Under the pieces are notes generated by a model. The model was not told the origin of the DNA, searched no databases, and saw only the letters and a program-made list of their open reading frames with translations. This document shows, piece by piece, positions 8,657 to 17,852 of a stretch of DNA of 64,000 nucleotides. This stretch comes from Shewanella sp. MTB7 (GTDB lineage: Bacteria > Pseudomonadota > Gammaproteobacteria > Enterobacterales > Shewanellaceae): positions 4,344,001-4,408,000 of the forward strand of contig NZ_CP085636.1 in assembly GCF_027571385.1 (NCBI RefSeq). Direction: 5' to 3'. Both the position numbers and the translations under genes were made by a program. Position 1 is the stretch's first letter. Each line of letters starts with the position of its first letter.

Positions 8657-9265
8657 AGGTTTTCCTTTTAAGAATTACTTCAATAATAGAGTTTGGGGCT
8701 GAGAAGGGAAAACACAAGGGGGCATGTAAAATAAATTTACTCAGTAACGATTGCCACACACTTATTTAAATTTACCCTTTTCTATCAGTCCTTTATTACT
8801 CTGTATCCATTCTAATGATGACATTTCAGTGTTAGCTATCACGGCCAGCACAATGGCTTAATCTGATTGCTTGCAGTCCCCACTCTGTACCGCAATTGAA
8901 AATAAGCTGTGTCATAAACTATCAAATTAGCTAACTTAATTTTTACTCCTCATATTCAACAAATGCAAGCCTCCCTTATATTCAATGTATAAAATTAAGA
9001 CAAAACTAAGCTAACCGTCATAAAAACGAACAAAACGCTGCATTCTTGACTACAAAGAAAGAGGTCTAAACCTAAGGTTCACTATAAGCATAAACAAAAT
9101 TATAACCACTTGAGGTAAAACTATAACCTAGCCCATCAATTCTCCTGCAAAATCTAAATGCTTATCATAGGATCAAATATGTTCATTTTATGTCCCTGTA
9201 TCACTCACTAAAAACAATGCTTTGAGGCACAGATCTCATTTGAGAATCTTTACACATTAAATACA

Positions 9266-9284
9266 AATGAAAACCGTTCTCATT
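9266..9284. promoter_or_regulatory. Fur box upstream of the DUF3649 operon
   Basis: AATGAAAACCGTTCTCATT is a 9-1-9 inverted repeat with 8 of 9 complementary pairs, close to the Fur consensus. A second palindrome, CTCATTTGAG (9235-9244), lies just upstream. The gene start is 65 bp downstream, so iron-dependent repression is likely. I see nothing else in the long gap 8657-9265. Confidence 0.7.
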
Positions 9285-9348
9285 TCTGAGTATTCATGTA
9301 AAATCACTAATATTATGTTCATTTAATTTCCCCCCATTAGGAAGCACT

Positions 9349-9648
9349 GTGGTATTAGCGAATTGTACGTTTCGAGCTCTATTTGCAACCAAGGGAGGCG
9401 ACATTTTATCTCGTGCATTAGCAGCCATTTTTGGTGGTTATATTCTAGCTGCAACGGCGTGTGGCTTACTCGCTATATCTCTGCCACTTCCCACCGCTGA
9501 AAGTGTCCTTGTGGCCATGATGTTATCCTTTGTTTTCTATCTTGCTGCTGCACTTTGGTCTTTTAGTGTGAAAAAAAGTTGGCAAGCTTGGCGCGATATT
9601 TTATGCATAAGCACCCTGTTCTACCTTCTCATACTTGTTGTAGACTAA
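9349..9648 (+). CDS. DUF3649 iron-uptake-associated membrane protein
   Basis: A 99-residue protein with three hydrophobic segments (about residues 20-45, 50-70 and 82-98). It fits DUF3649 by size, topology and position ahead of a PepSY protein and a DUF3325 protein, a set usually tied to siderophore uptake. The start is GTG at 9349 with AGGAAG 5 nt upstream. It is the first gene of a three-gene operon behind a Fur box. The exact role of the family is unknown. Confidence 0.75.
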   Translation: MVLANCTFRALFATKGGDILSRALAAIFGGYILAATACGLLAISLPLPTAESVLVAMMLSFVFYLAAALWSFSVKKSWQAWRDILCISTLFYLLILVVD

Positions 9649-9651
9649 GCC

Positions 9652-11313
9652 ATGAAAGAGACTTTTTTCCGCACTATGACCTGGTTACATACTTGGGTAG
9701 GTCTGCTCGTATGCTGGGTTTTATTATTGGTCTTTTTTGCTGGAACAATGAGCTACTACCGTTATGAGATTTCCCTCTGGACTCAGCCTGAGCTGCATCA
9801 TGAGGTATTTCAAAGCTATCAAGATAGCCATCTCAGTCAACAATTAGTCCAGGGACAACGCTATTTAGAGCAACATGCAGCAGATGCCAAAGACTGGCGT
9901 ATTAATTTCCCTATCGAGCGTAAACCTTATCTGAGCTATAGCTGGCAGACACAGCCTAAGCCGGGGCAGCGTCGTGGTGAGTTTATTGAACATGTGATTA
10001 AAAATAATGACCAAGGGGTGATCACTGAAGTTCGTGACTCTCGCGGTGGTAATTTCTTCTATCGCTTACATTTTGATCTTCATTATATGCCTGCAAATAT
10101 TGCACGTTGGATAGTCGGATTGTGTACCCTATTTATGCTACTGGCCTTGATCAGCGGCATCGTGATCCATAAACGTATTTTTAAAGACTTCTTTAACTTC
10201 AGACGTAACAAAGGCAGCCGCTCTTGGTTAGATGCCCACAATATCAGTTCTGTATTGGCTCTGCCTTATCATTTAATGATCACCTATACCGGCCTTATCA
10301 CCTTAATGTTGATGTATATGCCCTGGGGAGTGCTAACAGCTTATGATGGCGATGTACGCGCCTTTCGTGCTGAGCTAAAGCCAGCTAGGGAGCAAGTTAA
10401 ATCCATTGGTATTTCTGCCGATATGATCCAAATAAACACATTACTGCCTCAGGTGAAATCGTATTGGGGAGAGGCACCAATCAAGCAAGTTGTTATCACC
10501 AATCTCAATGATGAGAACAGCCGCATTAGTTTTTATAAAAATACGCAACAAACAGTCACAGACAAACGTATTTCTTTAGTTTTTAGTGGTGTTACCGGCA
10601 AACTAGTCGGTGATATTCCTGATTCACCATCGGCAACTCATGTTACTCACGATACGTTAATGTCATTACACACCGCTCGATTTGCAGAGCCTCTGCTTAG
10701 GGGATTTTTCTTTATATGCGGCATTATGGGTTGCGCTATGATTGCAACTGGTACTCTTTTATGGGCAGTCAAAATACGTCAAAAACAGCAAAAAAACATC
10801 ACAGGCGGTGCTAAGCCTAGCCTAGGTTTACGTCTCGTAGAGGGATTAAACCTGACTTTCATTGCCGGACTCCCCCTCGCTACTTGTAGTTTTTTCTACG
10901 CTAATCGTTTATTACCTACAGAGATGGCCAACAGAGCCCAATGGGAGGCAAATGGCTTCTTTATTACCTTAGCCCTCGTCGCAGTATTGGCCAGCATCAA
11001 CCGAACACAAACAAGCTGGCGGTTTGTATTACGTCTTGGATCAATAGGCTTAATCGCCATACCCGTTCTCAATGCATTAACCTCAAGTAGTCATCTGATA
11101 AGTAATATCAGTCAACTGCAATGGGTTTTAGTTGGGTTCGACATGATGTGCGTCTTGCTAGGTAGCGCCCTTTGGTTTGCCTCAAACAAACTAGCCAACA
11201 AAATCAGCTTATCAAAAACATCCAGTGGCATTAAGCAAGAAACGAAAACAGAAATACCAGTTGGACAAGCAGCTCAACAACATACTCAACTTACACCGAC
11301 AAAAGGAGCATAG
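9652..11313 (+). CDS. PepSY-associated TM protein, probable siderophore-iron reductase
   Basis: A 553-residue inner-membrane protein of the PepSY_TM family. A first TM segment (LLVCWVLLLVFFAGTMSYY, about residues 19-37) is followed by a periplasmic region, then RLHFDLHYMPANIARWIVGL with conserved His, a TM hairpin, DAHNISSVLALPYHLMITYTGLI, and four more hydrophobic segments. Such proteins are linked to iron release from siderophores, probably through heme-mediated electron transfer; this role is inferred. ATG lies 3 bp after the DUF3649 stop; the last part (from about residue 515) is polar. Confidence 0.8.
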   Translation: MKETFFRTMTWLHTWVGLLVCWVLLLVFFAGTMSYYRYEISLWTQPELHHEVFQSYQDSHLSQQLVQGQRYLEQHAADAKDWRINFPIERKPYLSYSWQTQPKPGQRRGEFIEHVIKNNDQGVITEVRDSRGGNFFYRLHFDLHYMPANIARWIVGLCTLFMLLALISGIVIHKRIFKDFFNFRRNKGSRSWLDAHNISSVLALPYHLMITYTGLITLMLMYMPWGVLTAYDGDVRAFRAELKPAREQVKSIGISADMIQINTLLPQVKSYWGEAPIKQVVITNLNDENSRISFYKNTQQTVTDKRISLVFSGVTGKLVGDIPDSPSATHVTHDTLMSLHTARFAEPLLRGFFFICGIMGCAMIATGTLLWAVKIRQKQQKNITGGAKPSLGLRLVEGLNLTFIAGLPLATCSFFYANRLLPTEMANRAQWEANGFFITLALVAVLASINRTQTSWRFVLRLGSIGLIAIPVLNALTSSSHLISNISQLQWVLVGFDMMCVLLGSALWFASNKLANKISLSKTSSGIKQETKTEIPVGQAAQQHTQLTPTKGA

Positions 11314-11658
11314 ATGATGATCTCAAACACTCTGATCCTCAGCTTATTAACGTTTACCTATCTGGCCTTAGGATGCATGGCTTTAGCTATGTTTTCCCAT
11401 TTTCGCGATAGCTTTAAACACTCCCCAAGTCAAGCTCAGAGTCGAGGGTTATATTGGACTGGTTGGGTTATTTTAACCCTCAGTTACTACGTAGGGATCA
11501 GTTATCTAGGTTTTGCCTATGGCAGTATACTGTTTATCGGCATCTTATCTTTTGCAGGTTTATTGGTGATTTTAACTGCGAGTTACCAGCCTAAACATTT
11601 ACCTCATTTAATGGCAGGGTCGACCTCTGTGGGATTGAGCCTGATGTTTATTAGCTAA
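11314..11658 (+). CDS. DUF3325 membrane protein
   Basis: A 114-residue protein with four hydrophobic segments, starting directly after the PepSY gene stop. Size, topology and place as third gene fit DUF3325. The start may be the first or second ATG (11314 or 11317). The function is unknown; the operon points to iron acquisition. Confidence 0.72.
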   Translation: MMISNTLILSLLTFTYLALGCMALAMFSHFRDSFKHSPSQAQSRGLYWTGWVILTLSYYVGISYLGFAYGSILFIGILSFAGLLVILTASYQPKHLPHLMAGSTSVGLSLMFIS

Positions 11659-11703
11659 CTGTAACTCATATTTTGACAAGTCTAGTTCAGATATACCGGC
11701 TTT

Positions 11704-12735
11704 CTACCCTATAAATTGACGTTTAATTGCCAGTATTTCATCCAAAGAGTCGATAAAAAGAGATACTAACGTTGGATCAAAATGCAGACCAGATTCATCT
11801 TTCAATAATTGAATGGCTTCATCAACAGACCAGGCTTCCTTGTAGGGCCTAACACTCGTCAATGCATCAAAAACATCGGCAATAGCCACAATTCGCCCCA
11901 CTTTAGGAATAGCTTCACCTTGTAGTCCATAAGGGTAACCACTGCCATCCCACTTTTCATGGTGAGATAACGCGATGATACGTGCGATGTTTAACATCTC
12001 AGAACCATCATCCCCTAGGATTTGGGCACCTATTTCGGCATGAGTAAGCATGATTTGCCATTCATCATCATCGAGCTTTCCCTGTTTCTGTAAAATCGAA
12101 TCCGGAATACCAATTTTACCGACATCGTGCATAGGAGCAGCAATCTTCAATGTTTCAGCATCTTTCGCACTCATCCCCGTCGCAAGGGCCAAAACGTAGG
12201 TATAATGACTCATTCGGATAACGTGCATCCCTGTTTCATTATCTTTATATTCAGCAGCCCTCCCTAACCTTTGCACTACTTTTAGCTGGTTATCAGATAT
12301 CTCTTGGGTCTTCTCCATCACTTTTTGATCAAGCTCACGATTTTGGTTATAGAGGGCTAGATGCGTTTTCACTCTCAATAGCACTATTGCTGGGCTAATT
12401 GGTTTAGTGATGTAATCTACCGCGCCTAATTCCAACCCTCTCACCTCATCTTCTTGGGCTATCTTCGCAGTGACAAAGATAATGGGAATATGACGGGTAC
12501 TATGATCTATTTTTAGTTGACGACACACCTCATATCCATCAATACCATCCATCATCACATCCAATAAAATCAAATCAGGCGGCGTTGACGAGCGAGTGAT
12601 TCTTAACGCTATTTCACCATTTTTAGCGACTTTCACTTTATAACTGTCTCTCAGCACTCCCGCTAAAACATCAATGTTCTCAGGTGTATCATCAACGACC
12701 AGAACGGTTGCTTTCTCAACATGACTCTTATCCAC
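11704..12735 (-). CDS. Response regulator with HD-GYP domain (c-di-GMP phosphodiesterase)
   Basis: A 343-residue two-domain regulator. Residues about 10-125 form a receiver domain (VLVVDDTPENIDVLAG, phospho-acceptor Asp in LILLDVMMDGIDG, Lys in YITKPIS). Residues about 150-340 form an HD-GYP domain with intact metal ligands and signature: HDVGKIGIPD, then HHEKWDGSGYPYGL. It should hydrolyse cyclic-di-GMP under control of phosphorylation. Its start lies 17 bp after the stop of the hybrid kinase upstream, so the two form an operon and a probable signalling pair. Confidence 0.92.
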   Translation of the reverse strand: MDKSHVEKATVLVVDDTPENIDVLAGVLRDSYKVKVAKNGEIALRITRSSTPPDLILLDVMMDGIDGYEVCRQLKIDHSTRHIPIIFVTAKIAQEDEVRGLELGAVDYITKPISPAIVLLRVKTHLALYNQNRELDQKVMEKTQEISDNQLKVVQRLGRAAEYKDNETGMHVIRMSHYTYVLALATGMSAKDAETLKIAAPMHDVGKIGIPDSILQKQGKLDDDEWQIMLTHAEIGAQILGDDGSEMLNIARIIALSHHEKWDGSGYPYGLQGEAIPKVGRIVAIADVFDALTSVRPYKEAWSVDEAIQLLKDESGLHFDPTLVSLFIDSLDEILAIKRQFIG

Positions 12736-12752
12736 TTTTAGGATCCCTTAAT

Positions 12753-15700
12753 TTAGTTCTCATTTAGTGACGATAATATTGAGGCGACCACAATTCTTGC
12801 AGCTTCAAAATCGTAATTTTCCACTTGCTTGCTAAGCTCATTGAACTCTTGGGCTAAGCTACCATCCCTTAGGAAATATAGCTCATCGAAGATAAAGTCT
12901 CCTACTTCCGCTTCATAATTATCTAACATAGCGTCGAGTTTACTTAATTTATCTTTCAACTCAATAACCGATAGTTCTCCCGACACATGCTCTTGATTAT
13001 CAACAACATCAACTGAATATTCAAAATAATATTCGAGTTCGTCCCTTACTTTAATTAACGATCCCCTGACCTTAAATAGTTGTGACTCGATCTCAAGCAT
13101 ATTGATATCTGTCACATCCATTAATTTAACATAAGACTCAAAATCTGCGGTGTAACTGGCCAGTTCAGACGCACCGATTGTCCCAGCAATTCCTTTAAGT
13201 GTATGGATGATTCTTTCTGCAGCACTAACATCAGCATTATTCAAAGCCTGTGTTAAATCGATTTCAAATGACGCAGTTGAATCACTAAAGCGTTTAAGAA
13301 TCTTTCTATATAGCTTTCGATCACCTTGAGTACGCTCTAAACCCGACTTAGCATTTATATGCACAAAGTGATAATCATCAACAACATTAAGCTTATCACT
13401 ATGACTAACCACTAGATCAACAGGGTCTCTTGGATTTGCAGGCTTAATTGATTTCGCCATTGTAATAAAAGTATTCTGCACATTTATGGGTTTAGGGATG
13501 TGATCAGTCATACCGGAGGCGATGGCTTTTTCTCTATCACCCGCCATCGCATTAGCTGTCATTGCAACAATAGGTAAAGTAGACAAACCCTGCATTTGTC
13601 TTATTTTTTTTGTCGCTGTATAACCATCCATCACAGGCATCTGGCAATCCATCAATACGCCATCGAATGACTCTTTTTGCAAGCAATCGATAGCCTCTTG
13701 ACCATTGACGGCACTAACGGAAGAGATATGGTTATTCGACAGAAGATCCACAATAAGCTCCCTATTGAGATCATTGTCTTCAACGATTAAAATATGAGCA
13801 CCAGCAAGCTGCTTTAGCGCATTACGATACTGACCCTCTTTGATTGAGCTCTTACTCTGCTTATTTCCCCCTCTCCCTAAAGCTTCAAGCATGGTATTAA
13901 GCAAATGAGTTGAAGTGATTGGTTTAGTTAATACCCCAGAAAACTCAATATCACCGGCTAAATCGATTAGCTCCTCTTTACCATAAGCTGTCACCATTAA
14001 AATTTTAGGTTTTTCCTGTATCAATGTTGATTGCTGAATCGCTTTTGCTGTTTCAATGCCACTCATCCCTGGCATTTTCCAATCCAGCAACACCAGCTGA
14101 TATGAAGCGCCCTCTTGCTCGAGTAAGCCCATAGCCTGCTGGCCATTTGCCGCAAGGGAAAATGCAATACCATGGCCCTCTAACATATTGGCGAAGATCT
14201 CCCTTGCATTGGCATTATCATCCACAATAAGTACATTTATATTTTCAAGGGAAACTTGATCAAGAGTAGGTGTCTCGCGTACCTCAACAGGAGTTAAAGG
14301 TAAGCTAAATTTGAAACAGCTTCCTACGCCTTCTTGGCTCTCAAAACTAATGACGCCTCCCATTAGCTCAACTAAGTTCTGACTGATAATAAGCCCCAAC
14401 CCGGTACCGCCATGCTTTCTAGTCGTTGAAGTGTCAGCCTGAGAAAATGCTTTAAACAACTTTAATTGCTGCTCTTTTGACATCCCGATACCCGTGTCAG
14501 TTATCTCAAAAATCAACTCTATGCTGGTCTCGCTTTGAGATTGAGCAAACACTTTAATCAGCACTTCTCCTTGCTCAGTAAATTTAATCGCGTTGTTACT
14601 AAGATTGGTGAGTACCTGAGATAAACGCAGAGGATCACCATTAAAATAACTTGGCAATAATGAGTCGGTATGAAACAGTAATTCTATCCCTTTATCTTCG
14701 GCTTTAAAGCCAACGAGATCACTGACATCTTCAAGTACATCTTCCAAGGAGAAATCAATTTTTTCAATATCTAACTTACCTGCTTCTATTTTAGAAAAAT
14801 CGAGAATGTCATTAATAATACCGAGCAGAGACTCAGCTGAGCGATTCACTTTTTCTATATAGTTACGCTGCTTCCTATCAAGAGCCGTCTCTAAAGCAAG
14901 ATGGGACATACCGATAATGGCATTCATCGGGGTTCTGATCTCATGGCTCATATTGGCAAGGAAATCACTTTTAGCTCTATTGGCACTGTCCGCTTTTTGT
15001 TTTGCTAACTCGAGCTCTTTTTCAAGCCGCTTAGCGGCATCGATATTCATATTGATACCGCTAACTCTTATCGCTCTGCCTCGACTATTGCGTTCAAATA
15101 CCTTACCGACACTCAATATCCACTCATATTGACCTGACCGATTCAACAGTCTTAACTCTTGTCGATAAACCTCATCATCTCCAATGATATGAGCTTCTAT
15201 CAGCTCACTATAGAGCTGACGGTCATCTCGGTGTATCAAGCCGATCCAGGTCCTGTTACCATGCTTTAATTCAGACCATTTATCTTCACGAATACACAAT
15301 TCTGTTACCTTGTAGCCCAGCATAGTGGCGCATACATTATTAATTAACACCTTCCCTTCTAATGGGAAAGAGTCCCACATGCCAAGCTGAGCACTATTGG
15401 ATGCAACTTCAAGACGATTCTCTGATTCGTGCAGTTTTATCTCACTGGTTTTTTGCTCGGTAATATCAAAAATACTGACGTCAAGGTACTCTTCTACACC
15501 ATGATTATTAATAGAGAAGAGCGCACGGATCTGCACATAACGTTCAATATTAGAAGCATGAATAATTCTGACATCGACTCTCAATGAAGTACCATCCACT
15601 CGACTCAATTCCATCTGTGTATTGAGCTCAGCGACATCTGCTGGATGTATCAAATCAAACAAATTAACCTTAGGTGTTTCTCCTAAAAAATCCTCAATCT

Positions 15701-17504
15701 CGTACCCTGTTATCTGTGCCATATTCGGACTCGTATATAGCATCACAGAAGTCCGCCAGTCTTTACTGAGTCGATATCTAAACACCGCACCTTGGATATT
15801 ACTGACCATTGAGCTAAATTGAGCTTGATTATTTTTAAGCTCTTTTCGCGCTTGTTCTCTTTGGGTCACATCGAGTAATGAGAGGCGAATATCTTCAAGG
15901 TTGCCTTGTTCATCCAATTTAGAGATCACTGTCATTGAAGCAAACTTTCTTTGATTATCCTCCCTAAAAAGCTCCACTCTGATATCTGAAGTAACCTCAC
16001 CAGATAGCACATGTGAAAATAACTCTTGGGTAAATTTTTCACTGTGTTTGATAACATCATTAAACTTAAGATGGGCAAATTCCTCACGCTCTCGACCCGT
16101 CAATTTCGAAAATGCCAGATTATGCTTTATAAAGTTTCCTTTGATGTCTAATGAGGCATAAGCGACTGGCGAGTGTTCATAAAGATCCCACAGGCGATGC
16201 TCTCTCTCCTGTAACTCCATTGTGCGGGTGTTCACTCTATCTTCTAACTTATCGTTGACCGCCTTTAGCTGTTCGTGAATTCTGCGGCCCACCCAAACAG
16301 AACCCATAAAAATGATACATACAAGCAAAACAACCACCGCGAACATTCCATAAACAATTCGCTGAAAGCTTGAGTAATTCTTTCGGGCCTCTTTCAAGGT
16401 CAGTTCAGAAACAATGCCAAAACCATATTTATCACTCCAGCGCCATGCGCCGATAACCTCATCGCCCTTAAAATCGATATACCCCGAAAAATCCTGCCCA
16501 TCTAAATGCCCACTGATCTGCCTTGCACTTTCAGTGAGATACACTTTATTAGATGGATCTGGTGAGACACCGACTTCTTCAAACTTATTTTTTGGGATTG
16601 CAGAGACTAGGTTCAATACTGATGTTTCCCCTTTTTGTAACATACCGAGTTCAACTAACTTGTCATTAAAACGGCTTTCAGTCAGTAAACGACCATGGTC
16701 ATCTACAAAATATGAATCTCCCGTTTCGCCGATATGAGCGCTGCTAGTGAGCTTAGAGAACTCTAAATAGGGATTAATACGCAAAGCTAATACAGCTGGA
16801 ATAGAGCCATCTACAAATTCAATAGGGCTTATCACAAACATGGTTGGCGTGCTCTTATCTAAGATACCGCTCGGATTTAACAGTGCAACATCTGAATTCA
16901 TTGGAGGTGTGATCACTATTTCTCCCTTGAATGCACTGGCCAATAATTCCGGGTAATTAGTTTGAATAATGTTAATCAACCCTAAATTTTCATCACGATT
17001 TGACGCCAGATTGGTACCATCTGATGAGATAATAAAAAAACCCATGGTGCCAAAAGGTTTGCTGTAACGATAATAAGCAGAGCGGGCCCACTCGACATCA
17101 GAGTCCAATAATAGACTCGCCCTGTCTCTCGGTGCATTGATTAGATCTTCCACGTGTCCATGGAGTATCGGATTAAAAGCAACACTTAAAATTCGGTCCT
17201 CCCAACCCGCGACCCAAGCTTCAACGGCAGCATCGGCAACATCGACAACTCCTAGCAGGGATTGACCACTTTTCTCTCTGTCATTCTTATCCGCAACCAC
17301 TAATCCAATTCTGGCAATCAAGAAAATGATGGTGACAAAAATAATAATCCCAGCTCCAGCCAGACGACCATATTGAGCATATCCAGAAAACGTATCTTTA
17401 TCTTTAATTGTTAATAAACGTAGCCGCCAAAAAACAACACAGAGGCCAAGCAACATCAACACAAGCAAGATGATTTGTAGCAATCTGTCCATATCTACAT
17501 CCAA
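12753..17504 (-). CDS. Hybrid sensor histidine kinase (Cache-PAS-HisKA-HATPase-REC-REC-Hpt)
   Basis: A 1583-residue multi-domain membrane kinase. In order: two N-terminal TM segments (within residues 8-66), a periplasmic Cache-like sensor (about 75-375), a further TM (IVYGMFAVVVLLVCIIF), at least three PAS domains (about 440-810), a HisKA domain with phospho-His in NMSHEIRTPMNAIIG, a HATPase domain (TGIGMSKEQQ and GGTGLGLIISQ), a receiver with LLDWKMPGMSG, a second receiver with LMDCQMPVMDG, and a C-terminal Hpt domain with IIHTLKGIAGTIGA. All phosphorelay residues look intact. The ligand is unknown. The likely output partner is the HD-GYP regulator 17 bp downstream. Confidence 0.92.
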   Translation of the reverse strand: MDVDMDRLLQIILLVLMLLGLCVVFWRLRLLTIKDKDTFSGYAQYGRLAGAGIIIFVTIIFLIARIGLVVADKNDREKSGQSLLGVVDVADAAVEAWVAGWEDRILSVAFNPILHGHVEDLINAPRDRASLLLDSDVEWARSAYYRYSKPFGTMGFFIISSDGTNLASNRDENLGLINIIQTNYPELLASAFKGEIVITPPMNSDVALLNPSGILDKSTPTMFVISPIEFVDGSIPAVLALRINPYLEFSKLTSSAHIGETGDSYFVDDHGRLLTESRFNDKLVELGMLQKGETSVLNLVSAIPKNKFEEVGVSPDPSNKVYLTESARQISGHLDGQDFSGYIDFKGDEVIGAWRWSDKYGFGIVSELTLKEARKNYSSFQRIVYGMFAVVVLLVCIIFMGSVWVGRRIHEQLKAVNDKLEDRVNTRTMELQEREHRLWDLYEHSPVAYASLDIKGNFIKHNLAFSKLTGREREEFAHLKFNDVIKHSEKFTQELFSHVLSGEVTSDIRVELFREDNQRKFASMTVISKLDEQGNLEDIRLSLLDVTQREQARKELKNNQAQFSSMVSNIQGAVFRYRLSKDWRTSVMLYTSPNMAQITGYEIEDFLGETPKVNLFDLIHPADVAELNTQMELSRVDGTSLRVDVRIIHASNIERYVQIRALFSINNHGVEEYLDVSIFDITEQKTSEIKLHESENRLEVASNSAQLGMWDSFPLEGKVLINNVCATMLGYKVTELCIREDKWSELKHGNRTWIGLIHRDDRQLYSELIEAHIIGDDEVYRQELRLLNRSGQYEWILSVGKVFERNSRGRAIRVSGINMNIDAAKRLEKELELAKQKADSANRAKSDFLANMSHEIRTPMNAIIGMSHLALETALDRKQRNYIEKVNRSAESLLGIINDILDFSKIEAGKLDIEKIDFSLEDVLEDVSDLVGFKAEDKGIELLFHTDSLLPSYFNGDPLRLSQVLTNLSNNAIKFTEQGEVLIKVFAQSQSETSIELIFEITDTGIGMSKEQQLKLFKAFSQADTSTTRKHGGTGLGLIISQNLVELMGGVISFESQEGVGSCFKFSLPLTPVEVRETPTLDQVSLENINVLIVDDNANAREIFANMLEGHGIAFSLAANGQQAMGLLEQEGASYQLVLLDWKMPGMSGIETAKAIQQSTLIQEKPKILMVTAYGKEELIDLAGDIEFSGVLTKPITSTHLLNTMLEALGRGGNKQSKSSIKEGQYRNALKQLAGAHILIVEDNDLNRELIVDLLSNNHISSVSAVNGQEAIDCLQKESFDGVLMDCQMPVMDGYTATKKIRQMQGLSTLPIVAMTANAMAGDREKAIASGMTDHIPKPINVQNTFITMAKSIKPANPRDPVDLVVSHSDKLNVVDDYHFVHINAKSGLERTQGDRKLYRKILKRFSDSTASFEIDLTQALNNADVSAAERIIHTLKGIAGTIGASELASYTADFESYVKLMDVTDINMLEIESQLFKVRGSLIKVRDELEYYFEYSVDVVDNQEHVSGELSVIELKDKLSKLDAMLDNYEAEVGDFIFDELYFLRDGSLAQEFNELSKQVENYDFEAARIVVASILSSLNEN

Positions 17505-17703
17505 AGAAAAGAGTCACGCTACACAGAGCCTAACTTCAACATAAGCACTTAAAAAGTATTTAATAATCAAATATACAAGAAATTTCCACTCAAAGGGGGC
17601 TTTTGTATATAAATTGTAAAGATACACAGAATAATAAGCTGAACTATCCATTTCTCGCTACAAGAAAGACAAATATATTGGCGATGAGACGGGGGTGAAA
17701 ATA

Positions 17704-17729
17704 GGGGCTACGACCAGGTCGTAATCCCC
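17704..17729. terminator. Strong hairpin between the protease and kinase genes
   Basis: GGGG-N2-ACGAC-N3-GTCGT-N3-CCCC makes a long GC-rich hairpin. On the minus strand it follows the Tricorn-like gene stop (17853) and is followed by TATTTTC, so it may end that transcript. The 348-bp gap holds no gene. Confidence 0.45.
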
Positions 17730-17852
17730 GAACACGCTAATAACAGACGTGGTGAAAGCTTAAATACAAGGTCAACGTTTACTTCAAACTTTCATTCGAA
17801 AAAGGAAGTATTCAAACTTCTTGAATACTGTCCAGTTTGCATTATATCTTTA

